From Sphaerulina vaccinii (taxonomy: Eukaryota > Ascomycota > Dothideomycetes > Mycosphaerellales > Mycosphaerellaceae), in contig JAKUDP010000004.1 of NCBI GenBank assembly GCA_022570795.1, forward strand, positions 744,001 through 808,000: a stretch of DNA of 64,000 nucleotides. The letters are read 5' to 3'. Under the pieces are notes generated by a model. That model was not told the DNA's origin, searched no databases, and saw nothing but the letters and a program-made list of their open reading frames with translations. Positions within the stretch are counted from its first letter, which is position 1. Each line of letters starts with the position of its first letter. Positions 50,671 through 62,434 of this stretch are shown one piece after another. Position numbers and translations under genes: made by a program.

Positions 50671-53582
50671 TCACTGAGGAAAAGGTTCTCTTAACCTTTC
50701 TTCCATGATCTTCATCAAGACAGGTGGGACAGCTTCGTCTGTAGCTCGGATCGTGAGGCGATACATCTGAAAGAGAAGCTCATGTCAGTATTGCAATGAC
50801 AATGTGAGTAAAGAGAAGAGCTTACCTTATTCTCATGATTCGGTTCCAACCTCAACAAACATCCGAATTTTCCTCCAACAGTATGTAGGACAGTTGCGCC
50901 TACGAAGTTCTTCGTGTTGGGGTCTACTCCATCGAGAATGCCCCATTTCAGTCCAGTTAGTAGTTGTCTCGTTGAAGACGTTGAAATATCATAAGCCTTA
51001 AAGATCTTCTGGCTCTCTCTTGGAGCGCCTCCGATTTGTTTCCATCTTTTGAAGAAGTCATCAGAAGATAATACAGCTGTGTCCATGTATTTGTGCAGCG
51101 TTACAGGTAATTTGAGTGTAAGTGCTTGTAGAGATCCAGCCATATATGATATTCTGATCGTGGGTGATTCGGTAAAGACGCCGTGAGAAGTGAATATTAT
51201 CATTTGGCTTGTTTGTTCGCCTGTGTGGACTTTTGTTTCTGGAAGACTCTTGTTTTCTGATTTGAGCTGTTCCGGCGATTGGTTGTCGATTGTGGTTGTG
51301 AATGACTGAATAGGCGCGGGTGACTTGTTGGTGAAGTATAAGATTATACATCCCACTTCAGCGCGGTACTCTGTTCTGCAGCCAATCTGTATCTGAACGT
51401 CTTCGTAAAGTAGGCCTTCCGAGCGCATGAGTAGTCTGTTGTATCCTTCTTCCCAGCCTGGTGACAGATGTGCTGCGGACGCAAGGTTAGTGCTTCCACT
51501 CGTCAAGTCAAGCCCAGCAAGCTCGTCGATGGGCGTCTTCATGGCGCCATTCGTGTACGTGCCGTTCGTCCCATTTGCCGCACCATTGGTACCGTTCAGA
51601 GTGGTCACGGCGGAATTCGAGAAGTTGCGCTTTAGTGTAGCACTTCTGTCAAGGCCAGCAGGCGCATCTTTCCCGGTGATAGCCCAGGTCCGCTTGTCGC
51701 CGGCTGCGTTGGATTTCTTATCCAGTCTCGACAGAAGCGCAGATGCTCGTTCTGGGAAGGCAGGCATCTCGTCGCATATCGTTCGTAGCAGATCGTCCGA
51801 AGACATGGTCGAGATTGTCAAGTACTCGCATGCGCGCTGCTGCAATTCGGAGTCCAAGGAATGGCTGTACGTCCTGAAGGCGGAAAGCAATTGAGGTCGA
51901 ATCTCAGGAAACAGGTTTACAAACTTGAAGAATGCTGATAGTATCATGGCTCGCGTCACAGGAGAGCACGCTCCAAACTTTGCTTGAAGTGCCAGAAATT
52001 GCTCAATTGGACTGCACGACTTTGTGTCCGCGATCAAGTGTCCGAACTCGCCCAGAATGTAGCTGCCGATCTTGACAAGCGTCTCGTGGCAGTGGTCGGC
52101 TTTGCAGTACTGCAAGATGTTCTGCGCTGCATAGACTTGCAATTCGTCGTTGTTCGTCACAATCTGGATGATTCGTTGCCATACCTCATCACTGACATGG
52201 TCTCCAGCCATTGCGATCAGTCGCATTGATATGTCCACATACCACTTGACATCAGTGGCATACTTCTCGGTCAAGATGGCAATCTTGAGAACCATTTCTT
52301 CCCGTATCGCGTAATCCGCGGATTGCAGGTACTTCAGCAGTTCATGCACAATCTTCTGCGAGTTGGTGGAGTCGCACATGCTGTACAGTAAGTCCAGTCC
52401 TTGTCGTCGCACCGTGATGTCTCGATCCCGCAATGATCCAATAATGATATCTTGGTGCTTTTTGATCGGGTCCAGATTCTCAGCTCTCACAGACAAATGT
52501 GTCATGGCTTCTAGCCCGAGATACCTTACATTCGTCTCCCTACTTCCAATGAACTTCCCTAGCTTAGTCGAGATCTGTACCATCAAGTCCCGCTCAGTGT
52601 CCAGGTGGATGATTAGATTGATCGCCTCGAACAGTACAGCATTCTGTGCGTTGTTCTGCTGCACATTCTTCGGACTCTCCATCGCATTGTCCAGCACCAT
52701 CTGCAAAGAGTCCCTCATGAGCTGTCGGACATGGGTATCCTCCGAAGGTGGGAAGTACTGCATCAGTCGCAGCAGCTTGACTTGCAGCCACGGACATGGC
52801 ACTTTGTAGTAAACATAGTCGCCTGCGTATTCTTGCTCCACGACCAACTTCCTCAGTCTTTGCGCAGCTTTCACGTAGCTTCCCTTATAGCTTTCAGGGT
52901 CATCCTGCGCCAGTGTCATGACCAGACTCGTAACACTCAATGCGACACCTAGATCTGGGTCGTCCATGATCGCAATGATTCTCTCTGCCCATTCCGGCTG
53001 CACGATCGTGGGAACCTTGCGATATAATCTCAAGAGTGTAAGTGCAGCTTTCTTCTTCACGAAAGGCTTACTCGCTGGCGAAATCAGCAGTCTATGCACT
53101 TCTGAACATAATGCCTCTCCCATCTCTTTTCCACCCACATTTGCGATCGCATGGAGTGCGAGGCAGTTGTTCAGCTCATTATGATCTGCCAGGTCCTTGC
53201 GAATACTATTCACAACAAGGTGCAGCAGTTCATGTCCTTCATACAAGAACAGCGTGACAGCCAAATATCCAATCTGCTTTTCTGAATACTTTGTCGCAGA
53301 GATCAAGTTGACGGCCTCCAGATGTCCAAAGTCGACATTCCAGCCCAAGATGTAGATGTACAGCAATTTGCAGACATACTTCTTCTTGTCGTAGCCAGAG
53401 AGGTTGCCGCCCTTGAACTTCTGGCGAATGTTCGCCAGCTCCTTGTTGATTCGCTTTTCTTCGAGTTCGCGTGCTCGTGCGTTTCGCAAGTCGGCGATGA
53501 AGGAGACAAGACCGCGCATGGTATTGTCCTTGCTGGACGGGCCCATGCCCCTGTTGAACATGCCGGAAACGGCGGCGGCCAT
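50671..53582 (-). CDS. apl3: AP-2 complex subunit alpha (alpha-adaptin)
   Basis: Two exons (53582-50826 and 50766-50671; 59-nt intron GTAAGC..TTCAG, phase 0) give 950 residues, the usual size. The trunk begins MRGLVSFIADLRNARARELE and contains the adaptin hallmarks KKKYVCKLLYIYILGWNVDF, EAVNLISATKYSEKQIGYLA, LAVTLFLYEGHELLHLVVNS and EVWQRIIQIVTNNDELQVYA. A Thr/Asn/Gly-rich hinge lies around residues 640-690 (TNGAANGTNGTYTNG). The appendage sandwich and platform follow (YEDVQIQIGCRTEYRAEVGC; FFKRWKQIGGAPRESQKIFK). The short last exon (MYRLTIRATDEAVPPVLMKI) completes the platform domain. AP-2 links clathrin to PI(4,5)P2-rich plasma membrane during endocytosis; in moulds it also acts at hyphal tips. 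Confidence 0.97.
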
Positions 53583-54206
53583 GTTGACGGCGCCTGGTGG
53601 GCTTCACCGCCCTAGAGTGAGGTGGCCAGTATGAGTGCGAGGGAGGGGATGTCGTTTCGGGAGTCGTTGGCAGTCCTCAGAGCTATGCTGGAGGTGTTCG
53701 GTGTGCTGGTGGTGTTCGTGGAGAGAATCGGAGCTGTCGATCAATGCTGCTTACTGAGCATTGTCAGCTGTCGTTCCTCGAGCTGCCCTGCTGTCGAGTG
53801 GATGGTATAGACAGGAGTGGCGTTCGTATCTCACGACCATGCGAGTACGTGTGCGTGTCTGGGATGAGGCTCTGCGATGCTTCAGCAATGTTGTCTCGAG
53901 ATCGAGCGGAAACTACCCGCACGACAAGGATGGAGTGGAGTCGAGATGAGATGAAGAGATCGTGCACCCAAACAACAACAACATCTCCATATACAAAATC
54001 TGGCTCTACTTTGGAGCTGCTGCGGTACACACTGCACTGAAGACGGAGCGGAGATCTGCTCATGGCAATGAGATCGTACCAAGTATCACTTCGACGGTAC
54101 CACTAACACCATCAGGCTGCCACTTCCTTCAAGAGAAGCAGCCTCCTTCAGAAGGCACTTATCGCTTGAGTCTAACCTCTTACATGATGGTCTCTTTGAC
54201 TTCATC
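53583..54206. other. Divergent promoter region
   Basis: 624 bp between the starts of the AP-2 alpha and F-box genes. It has no supported frame. Confidence 0.5.
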
Positions 54207-55085
54207 ATGCAGGATTTAGTCTACCCTTCCACGTCTCTGCGACGCGCCGAAGCTGTCGACAGCACTGCCGATAGTACAGCTCCACCGAACCCAGCATACC
54301 AGCCTGATGTCCTAACTCGGAAGACAGATCTCCTCAGTCTCCCGAACGAACTCATCTTCCTCATTATCAACCACCTGAACAGCGATGGCTGTCTTGGCGG
54401 ACTCAGATGCAAGAGACTACACGGCGGCGACTATTACCCAAATCTCAAGAACTTCTCCTTAACATGCCGACGCCTTCACCCACTCACCGGCTCCAGCTTG
54501 TTCCGAACTGTCCATGTACGGCCGATTGGAGCGGCTATACATCTCAACAAGATACTCCAAAGTCTAGCGAGCTCACCAAATATACTCAACTGTATTCAAG
54601 ACTTCAGCATAGATCTATGGTTTCATCCGTCGTTCTGGCGGCCATTACAACCAGAAGGAGCAAATCGATTCTCTTTCCAGGACCTGCTTGAAGCTACGCG
54701 TTGGCACAGAGCTACTTCTCATGGCTTCCCGGGGTTTGATCTGGCCACCAAACTCATCTACCGCAGAAACGATTCAGATCCAGTCACTCTCGGCAAGAAT
54801 CTGGCGAAGCTCTTGTCGAACATGCCAAAACTGACTCGCCTGTCCTTCACACTCTCGCAACCCTGCTTACCAGCTCCCTCGTACTCCAGTACGACTTCGA
54901 AGCACAAGTTTACTCTGATCAAGGAGTTGAAAATCACGCCAGACATGCATTGGCTAGTCCCAATGTGTCCGAACTTGACCAAGCTCAAAGAACAAGATTG
55001 GTATCCGGCTGAGCCACGCCTCAAGGCGAACATGGACAGCGAGTCCATGATGATGTCGCAGCTCATAGGTGAGCTATCGAAGTAG
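54207..55085 (+). CDS. F-box protein
   Basis: A single exon of 292 residues from ATG 54207. An F-box is seen at about residues 40-90: DLLSLPNELIFLIINHLNSD, then a loop with a Gly/Arg-rich insert, then NLKNFSLTCRRLHPLTGSSL and FRTVHVRP. The remainder (IQDFSIDLWF, NMPKLTRLSFTL, LIKELKITPD, MCPNLTKLKE) has the spacing of irregular leucine-rich repeats. It is probably an SCF ubiquitin-ligase substrate adaptor. The end is uncertain: a donor (GTGAGC, 55068) sits 17 bases before the stop, and a downstream exon beginning after CTCACAG (55153-55159) would replace the last residues. The protein is shorter than most LRR-type F-box proteins, so the C-terminus may be truncated. Confidence 0.78.
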   Translation: MQDLVYPSTSLRRAEAVDSTADSTAPPNPAYQPDVLTRKTDLLSLPNELIFLIINHLNSDGCLGGLRCKRLHGGDYYPNLKNFSLTCRRLHPLTGSSLFRTVHVRPIGAAIHLNKILQSLASSPNILNCIQDFSIDLWFHPSFWRPLQPEGANRFSFQDLLEATRWHRATSHGFPGFDLATKLIYRRNDSDPVTLGKNLAKLLSNMPKLTRLSFTLSQPCLPAPSYSSTTSKHKFTLIKELKITPDMHWLVPMCPNLTKLKEQDWYPAEPRLKANMDSESMMMSQLIGELSK

Positions 55086-55502
55086 TCAACTCCGTCGCCT
55101 CCGATCATTCGTATGCACTGGAACCAAGAACTGGCGAAACTTATCATTGCCGGCTGCTCACAGCAACTGGCTCAGACTACGATAGCAGAGGCGGGCGCAA
55201 GATACTACTTTTGTGATTTTCAAGAACAGAGCGAACCACACTTTCCATCCAGCGTTCGCAAAGCTCTCTGCAATCCGAGCTGCACTAAGCGACCGGTAGC
55301 AAAGACAGAGTGTGCCGGCAATCTTCGTTCTCCTCGAGCCTTGAACGTTGATGTACTGCAAGAGATCGGGACTTTGCTGCCGAGTCTCAGGAGGTCAGAA
55401 GCAGAGCGACCACAGCATATTGTCTTCGCATCTTCATACTGAGAGAATGGTGCTGATTAGGTGAAGAAGTGCTCCAGCGACAAATTATTACTTCTTCTTC
55501 TT
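55086..55502. other. Convergent 3' region
   Basis: About 420 bp between the F-box and monooxygenase gene ends. It may include a further F-box exon (see that entry). Confidence 0.5.
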
Positions 55503-56918
55503 CTACGTGCATTCATTGCTCTGTCCTCCAAAGTGCCTCACCACTCCCTCCTTCTGCATCCTCATCATCATCTCATCGCCATAACCCACTCGTTCGGCCC
55601 AGTCAAGCGCTTTCCTCGACTCTGCATACGGATCATACCCACACAGGAACTCTCTCGTAGGCTTGATCCACCCTGCCAAGACAACGTCAGGCAATGGTCC
55701 AACATAAACCTGTCGAACTTCAGAAGCAAAGTGGCTCGCAGGTCTAGGCGCCAGCATCGTTTTGCTGACAACTTGTGTAGTGACATCTCGTGGAAGTCTC
55801 AGAGCTTGCCATAGCTGCAGTCGATTTGCCAGTTTCTCAGTGTCCGACTTTCGTACACCTTCCAGCACGACTTCGAGAGCTGCAGCGTCTTCAAGTGAAG
55901 TGGACCCTCCACCTGCCAAAGTCGGGAGCATAGGATGCGCGGCGTCTCCTATCATTACGACTCGACCTTTGACATAGTTGGGCAGAGGATCACGGTGCAA
56001 GACTGTATATACTCGCATGTCTTCTGCGCATTTGATCATCGCTTTGAAAGCTGGATGAAACCCTTTTAAGCCATGAAGAGCTTGCTCGATGGTAGCTGGA
56101 GAGTCCCAATCGCTTAATCGTCGATTCTCAGGCTGCATGCGATGGAATATGGCGATGTTCATGACTTGGCCTCTTCGACATGGATATGCTATGCAGAAGA
56201 CTCCAGTACTCGGGTTGGCACAGCCTGTTAGACCGAGATGGCCATCTTGTTGGAATACTTTACTTGCTTCGGGATCGGACAGGAGTCTTTCCATCGGGAT
56301 GAGACTGCGGTATGCGGAGCGTCCGGTCTCGTGTAGAGGAATCTTGGAACCGGTGACATGCTCGCCAAATATGCTGTTCACGCCATCTGCGAGTACAATA
56401 AGGTCCTCTTTGATGACTTCCTTGCCGGTTCTGCTGTGCGGATCCACGACGACGAATTCGCCAGCCTCGCAGTCTAGCTTGACTGCCATCTTTCCTAGGA
56501 TAGTCTTGGCGCCAGCGTCCTTCGCACGCAGTAGTAAAGCTGAATGGAGATCTGCTCGATGATAGGACAGAAAGGGTGCTCCATATGCTTCCTCGACCTC
56601 ATCGAAGTCGGAACTCGTTACGACTTGCAGAGTCTCAGCATTCAGTCTGCGGGTACCTTTCAGCGGACTGCCACTCGCCAGGTCCGCATATCTCGTGTCC
56701 GTAGCAGGATTGATTTGAGCTATGCCCCATTCTTGCAGGAGTCGCACGGCTTGTGGAGGCATATTGATTGCTGCTCCAACTTCATTCTTGAATTCGGAGC
56801 GTTCGTAGATCGTGACTTGGTGGCCTGCGCGGCAGAGACATATTGCTGCTGCTAGTCCAGCGATACCAGCTCCAATAACAGCAATGTCCAGACTGTCTTT
56901 CGTTTCCGGTGCGATCAT
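55503..56918 (-). CDS. FAD-dependent monooxygenase, salicylate-hydroxylase-like
   Basis: A single exon of 471 residues; ATG 56918 is the first true ATG of the frame. The class A flavoprotein hydroxylase motifs are all present: the dinucleotide fold IAVIGAGIAGLAAAICLCRA with YERS at its acidic end, the DG motif LIVLADGVNSIFGEHV near residue 175, and the GD motif GRVVMIGDAAHPMLPTLAGG near residue 310 with the following SLEDAAAL. The region GAAINMPPQAVRLLQEWGI matches the salicylate-hydroxylase-like group. There is no signal peptide or membrane anchor. Members hydroxylate aromatic substrates with NAD(P)H and O2 in catabolism or secondary metabolism; here no synthase genes adjoin, so a catabolic role is likelier. 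The C-terminal tail is Met-rich. Confidence 0.93.
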   Translation of the reverse strand: MIAPETKDSLDIAVIGAGIAGLAAAICLCRAGHQVTIYERSEFKNEVGAAINMPPQAVRLLQEWGIAQINPATDTRYADLASGSPLKGTRRLNAETLQVVTSSDFDEVEEAYGAPFLSYHRADLHSALLLRAKDAGAKTILGKMAVKLDCEAGEFVVVDPHSRTGKEVIKEDLIVLADGVNSIFGEHVTGSKIPLHETGRSAYRSLIPMERLLSDPEASKVFQQDGHLGLTGCANPSTGVFCIAYPCRRGQVMNIAIFHRMQPENRRLSDWDSPATIEQALHGLKGFHPAFKAMIKCAEDMRVYTVLHRDPLPNYVKGRVVMIGDAAHPMLPTLAGGGSTSLEDAAALEVVLEGVRKSDTEKLANRLQLWQALRLPRDVTTQVVSKTMLAPRPASHFASEVRQVYVGPLPDVVLAGWIKPTREFLCGYDPYAESRKALDWAERVGYGDEMMMRMQKEGVVRHFGGQSNECT

Positions 56919-58069
56919 GTTCTCAGCGCGAGAGAGGGCCAAATTTATCAGCGTGCTTTGGTCAATCTTTCCATCAACTCTGTCGTTAGTCCTGCTGATT
57001 TTGATCGCGAGGAGCGAGTGGACGTGTAGCTATATCTCCACTGAGCCGGCGTTCGATGCGCCAGGAGGTGACGTCTATTTGGCTGACGAGGATACGTATC
57101 CTCCAGTCTCAGGCGTGCGGTGTGGAAGCCTCATTCTGCAACTTGGACGTAAAGCGGTTCAGCCAGGGCTTGTCACTGAAACGCAACGAACGTCAGCACC
57201 AACAAGTCGAAGCTTAATACCTATAGCTGCTGAATCGGCTTGGCCTCGTTCCTCGCATATCAGGTACGTGTCAGTCAAGTGAGCGGTCCTCAAGTCCTGC
57301 GTAGCAGACGGGCCATATGCATACTGTCAGCGGTGATATCAATCAGATCGGATATGCCACGCGTGGTTGTTCCAGATCCAGGGATAAGGCACTATGGATC
57401 GTGCGTACATGCAGGTCAGCATGTCAGCGGTAAGAATAGTCCTGCTGTTGGCGATGATTGTTGGCCAAGCTCACAGTAACGTGCAACCTTATTGTCAGCC
57501 GCTCCTGATATATATCCCTGGTTCGCAGAGACGTTGTCAGTAGTTGTCATCCGCAACTCTCCTAATGCCAGGACAGAAGTTGGTTGTAGACAGTTGCAGT
57601 TGATGTGGCAACAGCAAGAAGTCTTTCCATAGATCCGAGGACTCGGCGACTTCTCATGCAGCAGCGTGGAGCCTCTGGTAAGGTACCCGGTAGTGGATGC
57701 TGCATGACGAGAAACGCTCGTGACTGACTTCGAGCATGCATGTCAAAGAGATTGTGAGGGAGACGAACGCGGACTGTGTGGAAGTTTGCAGGCAGGTGCC
57801 AAGAAAAGCTTAGACTGCGCGTTGGAGGGGTTCAAAGCATCTCGATCCTTCACTAGAATCCAACCACAGCAAGTGCCGCATCATCATCTTTCTCCTTCTC
57901 ATTGTTGACAATAGCTGCTTACTTTACTCGAGCGTCGTATACACCAGCTGCTTAGCTCGAGACTTGTCACTCGCTCTGGCTTGAACTTGTGGACATGCCA
58001 CCTTTCTTTACAATAATGACCTCCGCAGCTTAGCCTTCCGTCGGCTCGTCACCTCGGTCAACAAGCAAC
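56919..58069. other. Gene-free divergent promoter region
   Basis: About 1.15 kb with no supported gene. Open frames are short. CT-rich and GTCAGC-rich stretches occur. Confidence 0.5.
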
Positions 58070-59020
58070 ATGTTATCGAACAAGAAGCGCTCACGGGCGG
58101 ACAGTGAGAGTGATCAATTCAGAATCGAAGATGTGCCCTTTGGCAAGGTGAGGACTGAGAGCAACCTTGAGTAGCAATTTCGACGAACTTTTTCTGACTG
58201 CTAATAACAGAGGGCCCGCGCAACCACTGAGGCTTCGGCCGATAGTGGAAAGTGGTTCAATGATAGTGTTCTTAGCACGCCTACGAGAGCAAGAGATTCG
58301 GCAGGCTATGACAGTGATGCAGACACTTCGTCTCTAAAGTCCGAGCCTGGTAGTCCGCGAGATACCTGTATGGACGACGACGACATGGACATGGACGACG
58401 GCACCTTTTCTCAATCACCGGAAGACGAATTTCTACCTCGACCTCATGCTGCAAGTTCTGCCATCTTAGGTCAGAGATTGCAGATGAATCGTGTACCAAC
58501 ACCGATGGTTCCGATGCGACCAGGAGCGAGTCCAGATCGCATACGCACTGGTTTTAAGCAACACGTTCGGCGGCGCCACCCACAGGAATACTCAGCTAGC
58601 TCGGATCTTCTCGAAGTGCCCTCACCGATCGACGAGGACGAGGTTCCAACACCGCCTTCAGCAGCCGAAGCAGCAGGCTCTCAGCTTAGTATGCTCAGCG
58701 TTAGCGACGTAGACATGGCTGAGAACGATGGCGTGCCTCGCATCTCCATAGATCCGGCGAGGCCGAACTACACGCATACTGGACCGAATGCAGATCTAGA
58801 CTCTGCTATCGACTCCGAACCGATGGATTATGGATCCAACAACATCATTGTCAGGAAGCAGCGCCAGCGGAGTGGTGCCCTGAGTAGTGGCAATTCGCCA
58901 GTGCGGACGACTCCTGCTACTACCACGAATAAAAGAGGAGGCTTCAGTATGGGCTATAGAGCTGATTGCGAGAAGTGTCGATTGAGAGTTCCAGGCCATA
59001 TGAACCACTTCATTGCGTAG
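58070..59020 (+). CDS. Conserved fungal protein with C-terminal Cys motif
   Basis: Two exons (58070-58147, 58211-59020; 63-nt intron GTGAGG..AACAG, phase 0) give 295 residues. The short first exon encodes MLSNKKRSRADSESDQFRIE, a basic nuclear-signal-like start, and ends VPFGK. The middle is disordered and acidic (MDDDDMDMDDGTFSQSPEDE) with S/T-P sites (VPTPMVPMRPG, EVPTPPSAAE). The end is the best conserved part: GGFSMGYRADCEKCRLRVPG followed by HMNHFIA, with a Cys-x2-Cys and two His that could bind a metal. I recall this ending (RADCEKCRxRVPGHxxH) in mould proteins of unknown function. A nuclear role is inferred from composition only. Confidence 0.85.
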
Positions 59021-59180
59021 CGTGCATGAGTGCACGCATATTCACCCACGATTTTCACGAAATTAGTCATCATAGCGACAGGCGCCAGCGGAGTCCAGAG
59101 TACGGTTCCCGGGACGAACAACAATATACCAGGATTCATGCGTGCGGGTACAGGCAGTTTCAGCGTTGCATTACTTTTTA

Positions 59181-60016
59181 CTAGACAGCGAACTCATCAG
59201 GCGCGTCTAATGTCAAATACGCATTCTCTAACCATAGTCCCAGCTTTGGTTTCAATTGAGGCCAATAATCATTACCATCACTGGTTCCTTCATCAACAAC
59301 ACCAGACACCAGATGAGCTTTCGATGTTCCAGCCACGAGTTGTGCAACTTTCCAGGTCTCAGTACCAACAAGCAGAGGATCTGTCCCCGCGACTATTGGT
59401 GGCTGCACCAGGGTTGTATTGAGTGGCATCCACTTGGTCGAGATTGGGAACGCAGGTAACCAGCTGACAGGAGTAAGCGTAGCACGAAAGAAAGCCTTTT
59501 CAGCCACCTCTCCATTCGGTCCATCGGGCGGGAATACAGCGACTTTCAACTCCGAGCTCTTTTCGCCTTCTTTCCTAAGGGGCGCCGACCATTCGAAGCG
59601 TGCCAGATGCTTCGGAATATTCCAGTTCCTCCGACCTGCAACATTGTCAGTCCGCGGCTAGCTCCTATGCCATTTGGAGTTCTACCATTGTATGTGCTTT
59701 CTGGCTGATTCACATATATCCTAGAGATTCTCAAGTCGGACTTTCCTTTGCGTTCTCCTCCGGGCACTTTGAAAGCACCTGGAATCACGAGAAGCTCATC
59801 ATAAGGTCCACAAGGCGTGTCGGTATACCGGATAATCTGGATCAAGCCAAAGCCACCTCGAAAGTCGTTGGCTTCGGAGCTCAGATGGGCATCTTCGAGC
59901 GGGTCATAGATGCCTGGTGGCAAGGTCTTCATACGCAGCACCAGCCAGTACATATCGCCTCTGATAGTCCATGGTGGAGGCTTAGCTTCAAGCAGAACTC
60001 CCTGCTGCACAGTCAT
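59181..60016 (-). CDS. Acetoacetate-decarboxylase-like fold protein
   Basis: Two exons (60016-59686, 59635-59181; 50-nt intron GTAGAA, CTGAC, TTGCAG) give 261 residues from the first in-frame ATG. After splicing the strand-rich core reads KPPPWTIRGDMYWLVLRMKT, GGFGLIQIIRYTDTPCGPYD, ELLVIPGAFKVPGG, SRIYVNQPESTYNGRRNWNI and PKHLARFEWSAPL. The YxExxxNGRxNWNIPKHLARF pattern across the junction is shared by mould proteins with the double-barrel fold of acetoacetate decarboxylase. I do not see an obvious catalytic Lys of the true decarboxylases at this position, so the reaction is unknown. The C-terminus (LGLWLENAYLTLDAP) is a final strand. Family placement is moderate. Confidence 0.7.
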
Positions 60017-60117
60017 GTCGTCGTCTGGATGAAGATTTGGGTGGGTTACCAGTCTGGCAACACATGTCAGACACAGGAAAGGCACGAGCTTTTTGATAAG
60101 TATTACTGGGTCTGAAA

Positions 60118-60126
60118 TATATATAT
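60118..60126 (-). promoter_or_regulatory. TATA-like element of the decarboxylase-like gene
   Basis: TATATATAT lies about 100 bp upstream of ATG 60016, a plausible core promoter. Confidence 0.35.
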
Positions 60127-61067
60127 CTCGCGCTGACCGACTTTTCTTTGTTCAGCTGACCGTGGCGTCCATCCGTGCATACCGTGGCGTCCATCCGTGC
60201 ATACCGTGGCGTCCATTCCTGAAAACCATGGCGCACGTTCGTACAAGCATTGGCGACGACTTGACACGTTCGATCAGACTCGCAAAATCCATTGCCATTT
60301 CTCGCAGCCCTGGCTCTTACTCTTTCTGTTACGGCCGGAATCGAATCTGACGAACTTAAGGAAGCACGACGACCTCCTGTTCTGGATATGTGCCTCTCCA
60401 TGCATGGCGTGGTACAGAGCGTGACTGCCGCAACTGCTTATGAGTTCATGGTGCTTGTTGCTCGTTCAGGCGTGAATGCAACACGCTATCATGTTGATGA
60501 TGGCCGGCGGGATGCGGACGCGGACGCGGGTCGCCGCGATGAATGCGCTCCTGGTGGTCAAGACAGACTCGCATTCATCACGAAGACCTTGTTCGAGATC
60601 AGTATGGTATGCCTCCAGATCTGCCCTTATCATCTTCAACACCAAGCCGGGCTTTCCATTCTTCTGACAATGTTTGCACTCACCTAGAAGGGAACAAGTC
60701 GGCGACTGAAGGCAATGCGACGAAGCCCCACCCGCTTCCCCACCTGACATCACATCGTCACCATCTCTTGAAGAGTGGCGGCAGATCTGTTTCTGTGCAT
60801 TCTCCCGACAACATCTCTTCCCACTTTTGCGGCTAATCACCACAGTTGTAGCGGATAGCTGGGATTAAGCGGAGCGATAGGCAGAGCTTTGGAGCTGTGC
60901 CTGCATGTCATTAGTAATTGTTTCCAACATTGTCCTACGACCTCAGCTCTCGACATATTTATCTTCACCCATCTCACGAGACCTTCGAGTAGAACTTACT
61001 TCCCTCAGAGGAACTTGACATCCTCACATACAGCGCCAGACACCTCATATTCGAACTTCCGCCCATC
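60127..61067. other. Intergenic region with a tandem repeat
   Basis: Open frames up to 131 codons on both strands are of chance-like composition. The only structure noted is the 22-bp repeat at 60159-60217. Confidence 0.5.
60159..60217. repeat. 22-bp tandem repeat, about 2.7 copies
   Basis: The unit ACCGTGGCGTCCATCCGTGC plus AT occurs at 60159-60180 and 60181-60202 without mismatch. A partial third copy follows, and a degenerate fourth (ACCATGGCGCACGTTCG). Confidence 0.9.
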
Positions 61068-62313
61068 ATGTCCAAATTCCAGCTCAAGTGGGGAATCCTG
61101 GCAACGGGAGGCATTGCCGAGTCTTTCGCACGCGACCTCTGGCCAAACCCCGAGACAAGAGGCGTCAAGGACATCGAGCATGTCGTCGTAGCAGCCGCTT
61201 CCTCATCATCTGCAGATCGAGCACAGGCTTTCCTCAAGGAGGTGCGAGCACCAGACTCGGCAAAAGCGTATGGATCATACAAAGAGCTGGTGAACGACCC
61301 AAACGTGGACATCATATATGTGGCCACACCACATAGCCATCACTATCAAAATGCTAGACTAGCGTTGGAAGCTGGCAAGAATGTCCTGTGCGAGAAGGCG
61401 TTCACGACAAATGCCAAGCAGCTGGAGGTCTTGATCAAGATTGCCAAGGAGAAGAATGTCTTTCTTATGGAAGCTGTGAGTATACAGGTACGATGTGGCA
61501 GAGGAGTGATACTGATATTTGTGCAAGGTCTGGACACGCTACTTCCCGCTGTCCATCTATGTCCGCGATATCATCACCTCCGGCAAGATCGGAACAGTCC
61601 ATCGCACATTCGCAGACCTCAGCATTGGTGCCCCTCCAGCTACGACGTTCGATGACAAACACCGAATGGTGAACCTCGACCTCGCAGGCGGAGCACTCCT
61701 CGATCTTGGAATCTACGCCTTGACATGGGTCTTCCAGACGCTCTACCACACGCAGAAGAGCCCAGAAGCTCCTTCAGTCGTTTCTGCGATGAAGAAGTAT
61801 AAGACAGGAGCTGATGAGCTCACATCCATGTTGCTTACCTTTCCTCGTGCTGAAGGAGGTGTCGCGCATGGAATTGCTACCACAGGCATGCCAGTCACTG
61901 CCGATCCAGACGGAAAAGGAACAGCAGGACCAGCCATTCGAGTTCAAGGCGAGAAGGGTGAAATTCAAGTCTTCCACCCAGCATACAGACCTACAAAGAC
62001 CAAGCTCATCCTAAGCGATGGAACTGTCGAGGAGAAGACTTTCGAAATGCCAGGACCAGGTAAGGGATCAGGATGGGCGAACGGATTCGGAGACAAGAGC
62101 TCATGGGAACCTGAAGGTGTCGGACACGGAATGTTTTACGAGGCTGATGAGTGCGCGTATGCCTTGAAAGAGGGAAGGAAGGAAGGTCAATATGAGAGCT
62201 TGGCAGAAAGTTTGGTGATCATGAAGACCATGGATGAGGTGAGAAAGCAAAATGGATTGGAGTACCCAGAGAAGATTGAGACCACGGATTACCCTATCGA
62301 TCTATCGAGGTAG
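61068..62313 (+). CDS. Gfo/Idh/MocA dehydrogenase, dihydrodiol/D-xylose dehydrogenase-like
   Basis: Two exons (61068-61475, 61528-62313; 52-nt intron GTGAGT..GCAAG, phase 0) give 397 residues. The N-terminal Rossmann fold starts LKWGILATGGIAESFARDL (nucleotide loop G-x-x-x-T-G-G-I-A). It continues with the family's VDIIYVATPHSHHYQNARLA and KNVLCEKAFTTNAKQLEVLI, in which EK carries the catalytic Lys. The C-terminal alpha/beta domain begins AVWTRYFPLSIYVRDIITSG across the splice site and contains GGALLDLGIYALTWVFQTLY. This pattern is that of dimeric dihydrodiol dehydrogenase and fungal NADP-dependent D-xylose 1-dehydrogenase. The substrate is a sugar or a trans-dihydrodiol. Cytosolic. Confidence 0.93.
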
Positions 62314-62427
62314 AGTCGTTGGGTCAGAGGAGGGGGTGGCCAGTAAGTAGAAATGTGGTATACATTCGGGACATGCTTTATGACACCCGAATACTGTTGA
62401 CGAGTCACAGCTGCTGCAGTAATCTTC

Positions 62428-62434
62428 TATATAA
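62428..62434 (+). promoter_or_regulatory. TATA-like element before the right-edge gene
   Basis: TATATAA lies 109 bp upstream of ATG 62543. Confidence 0.4.
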
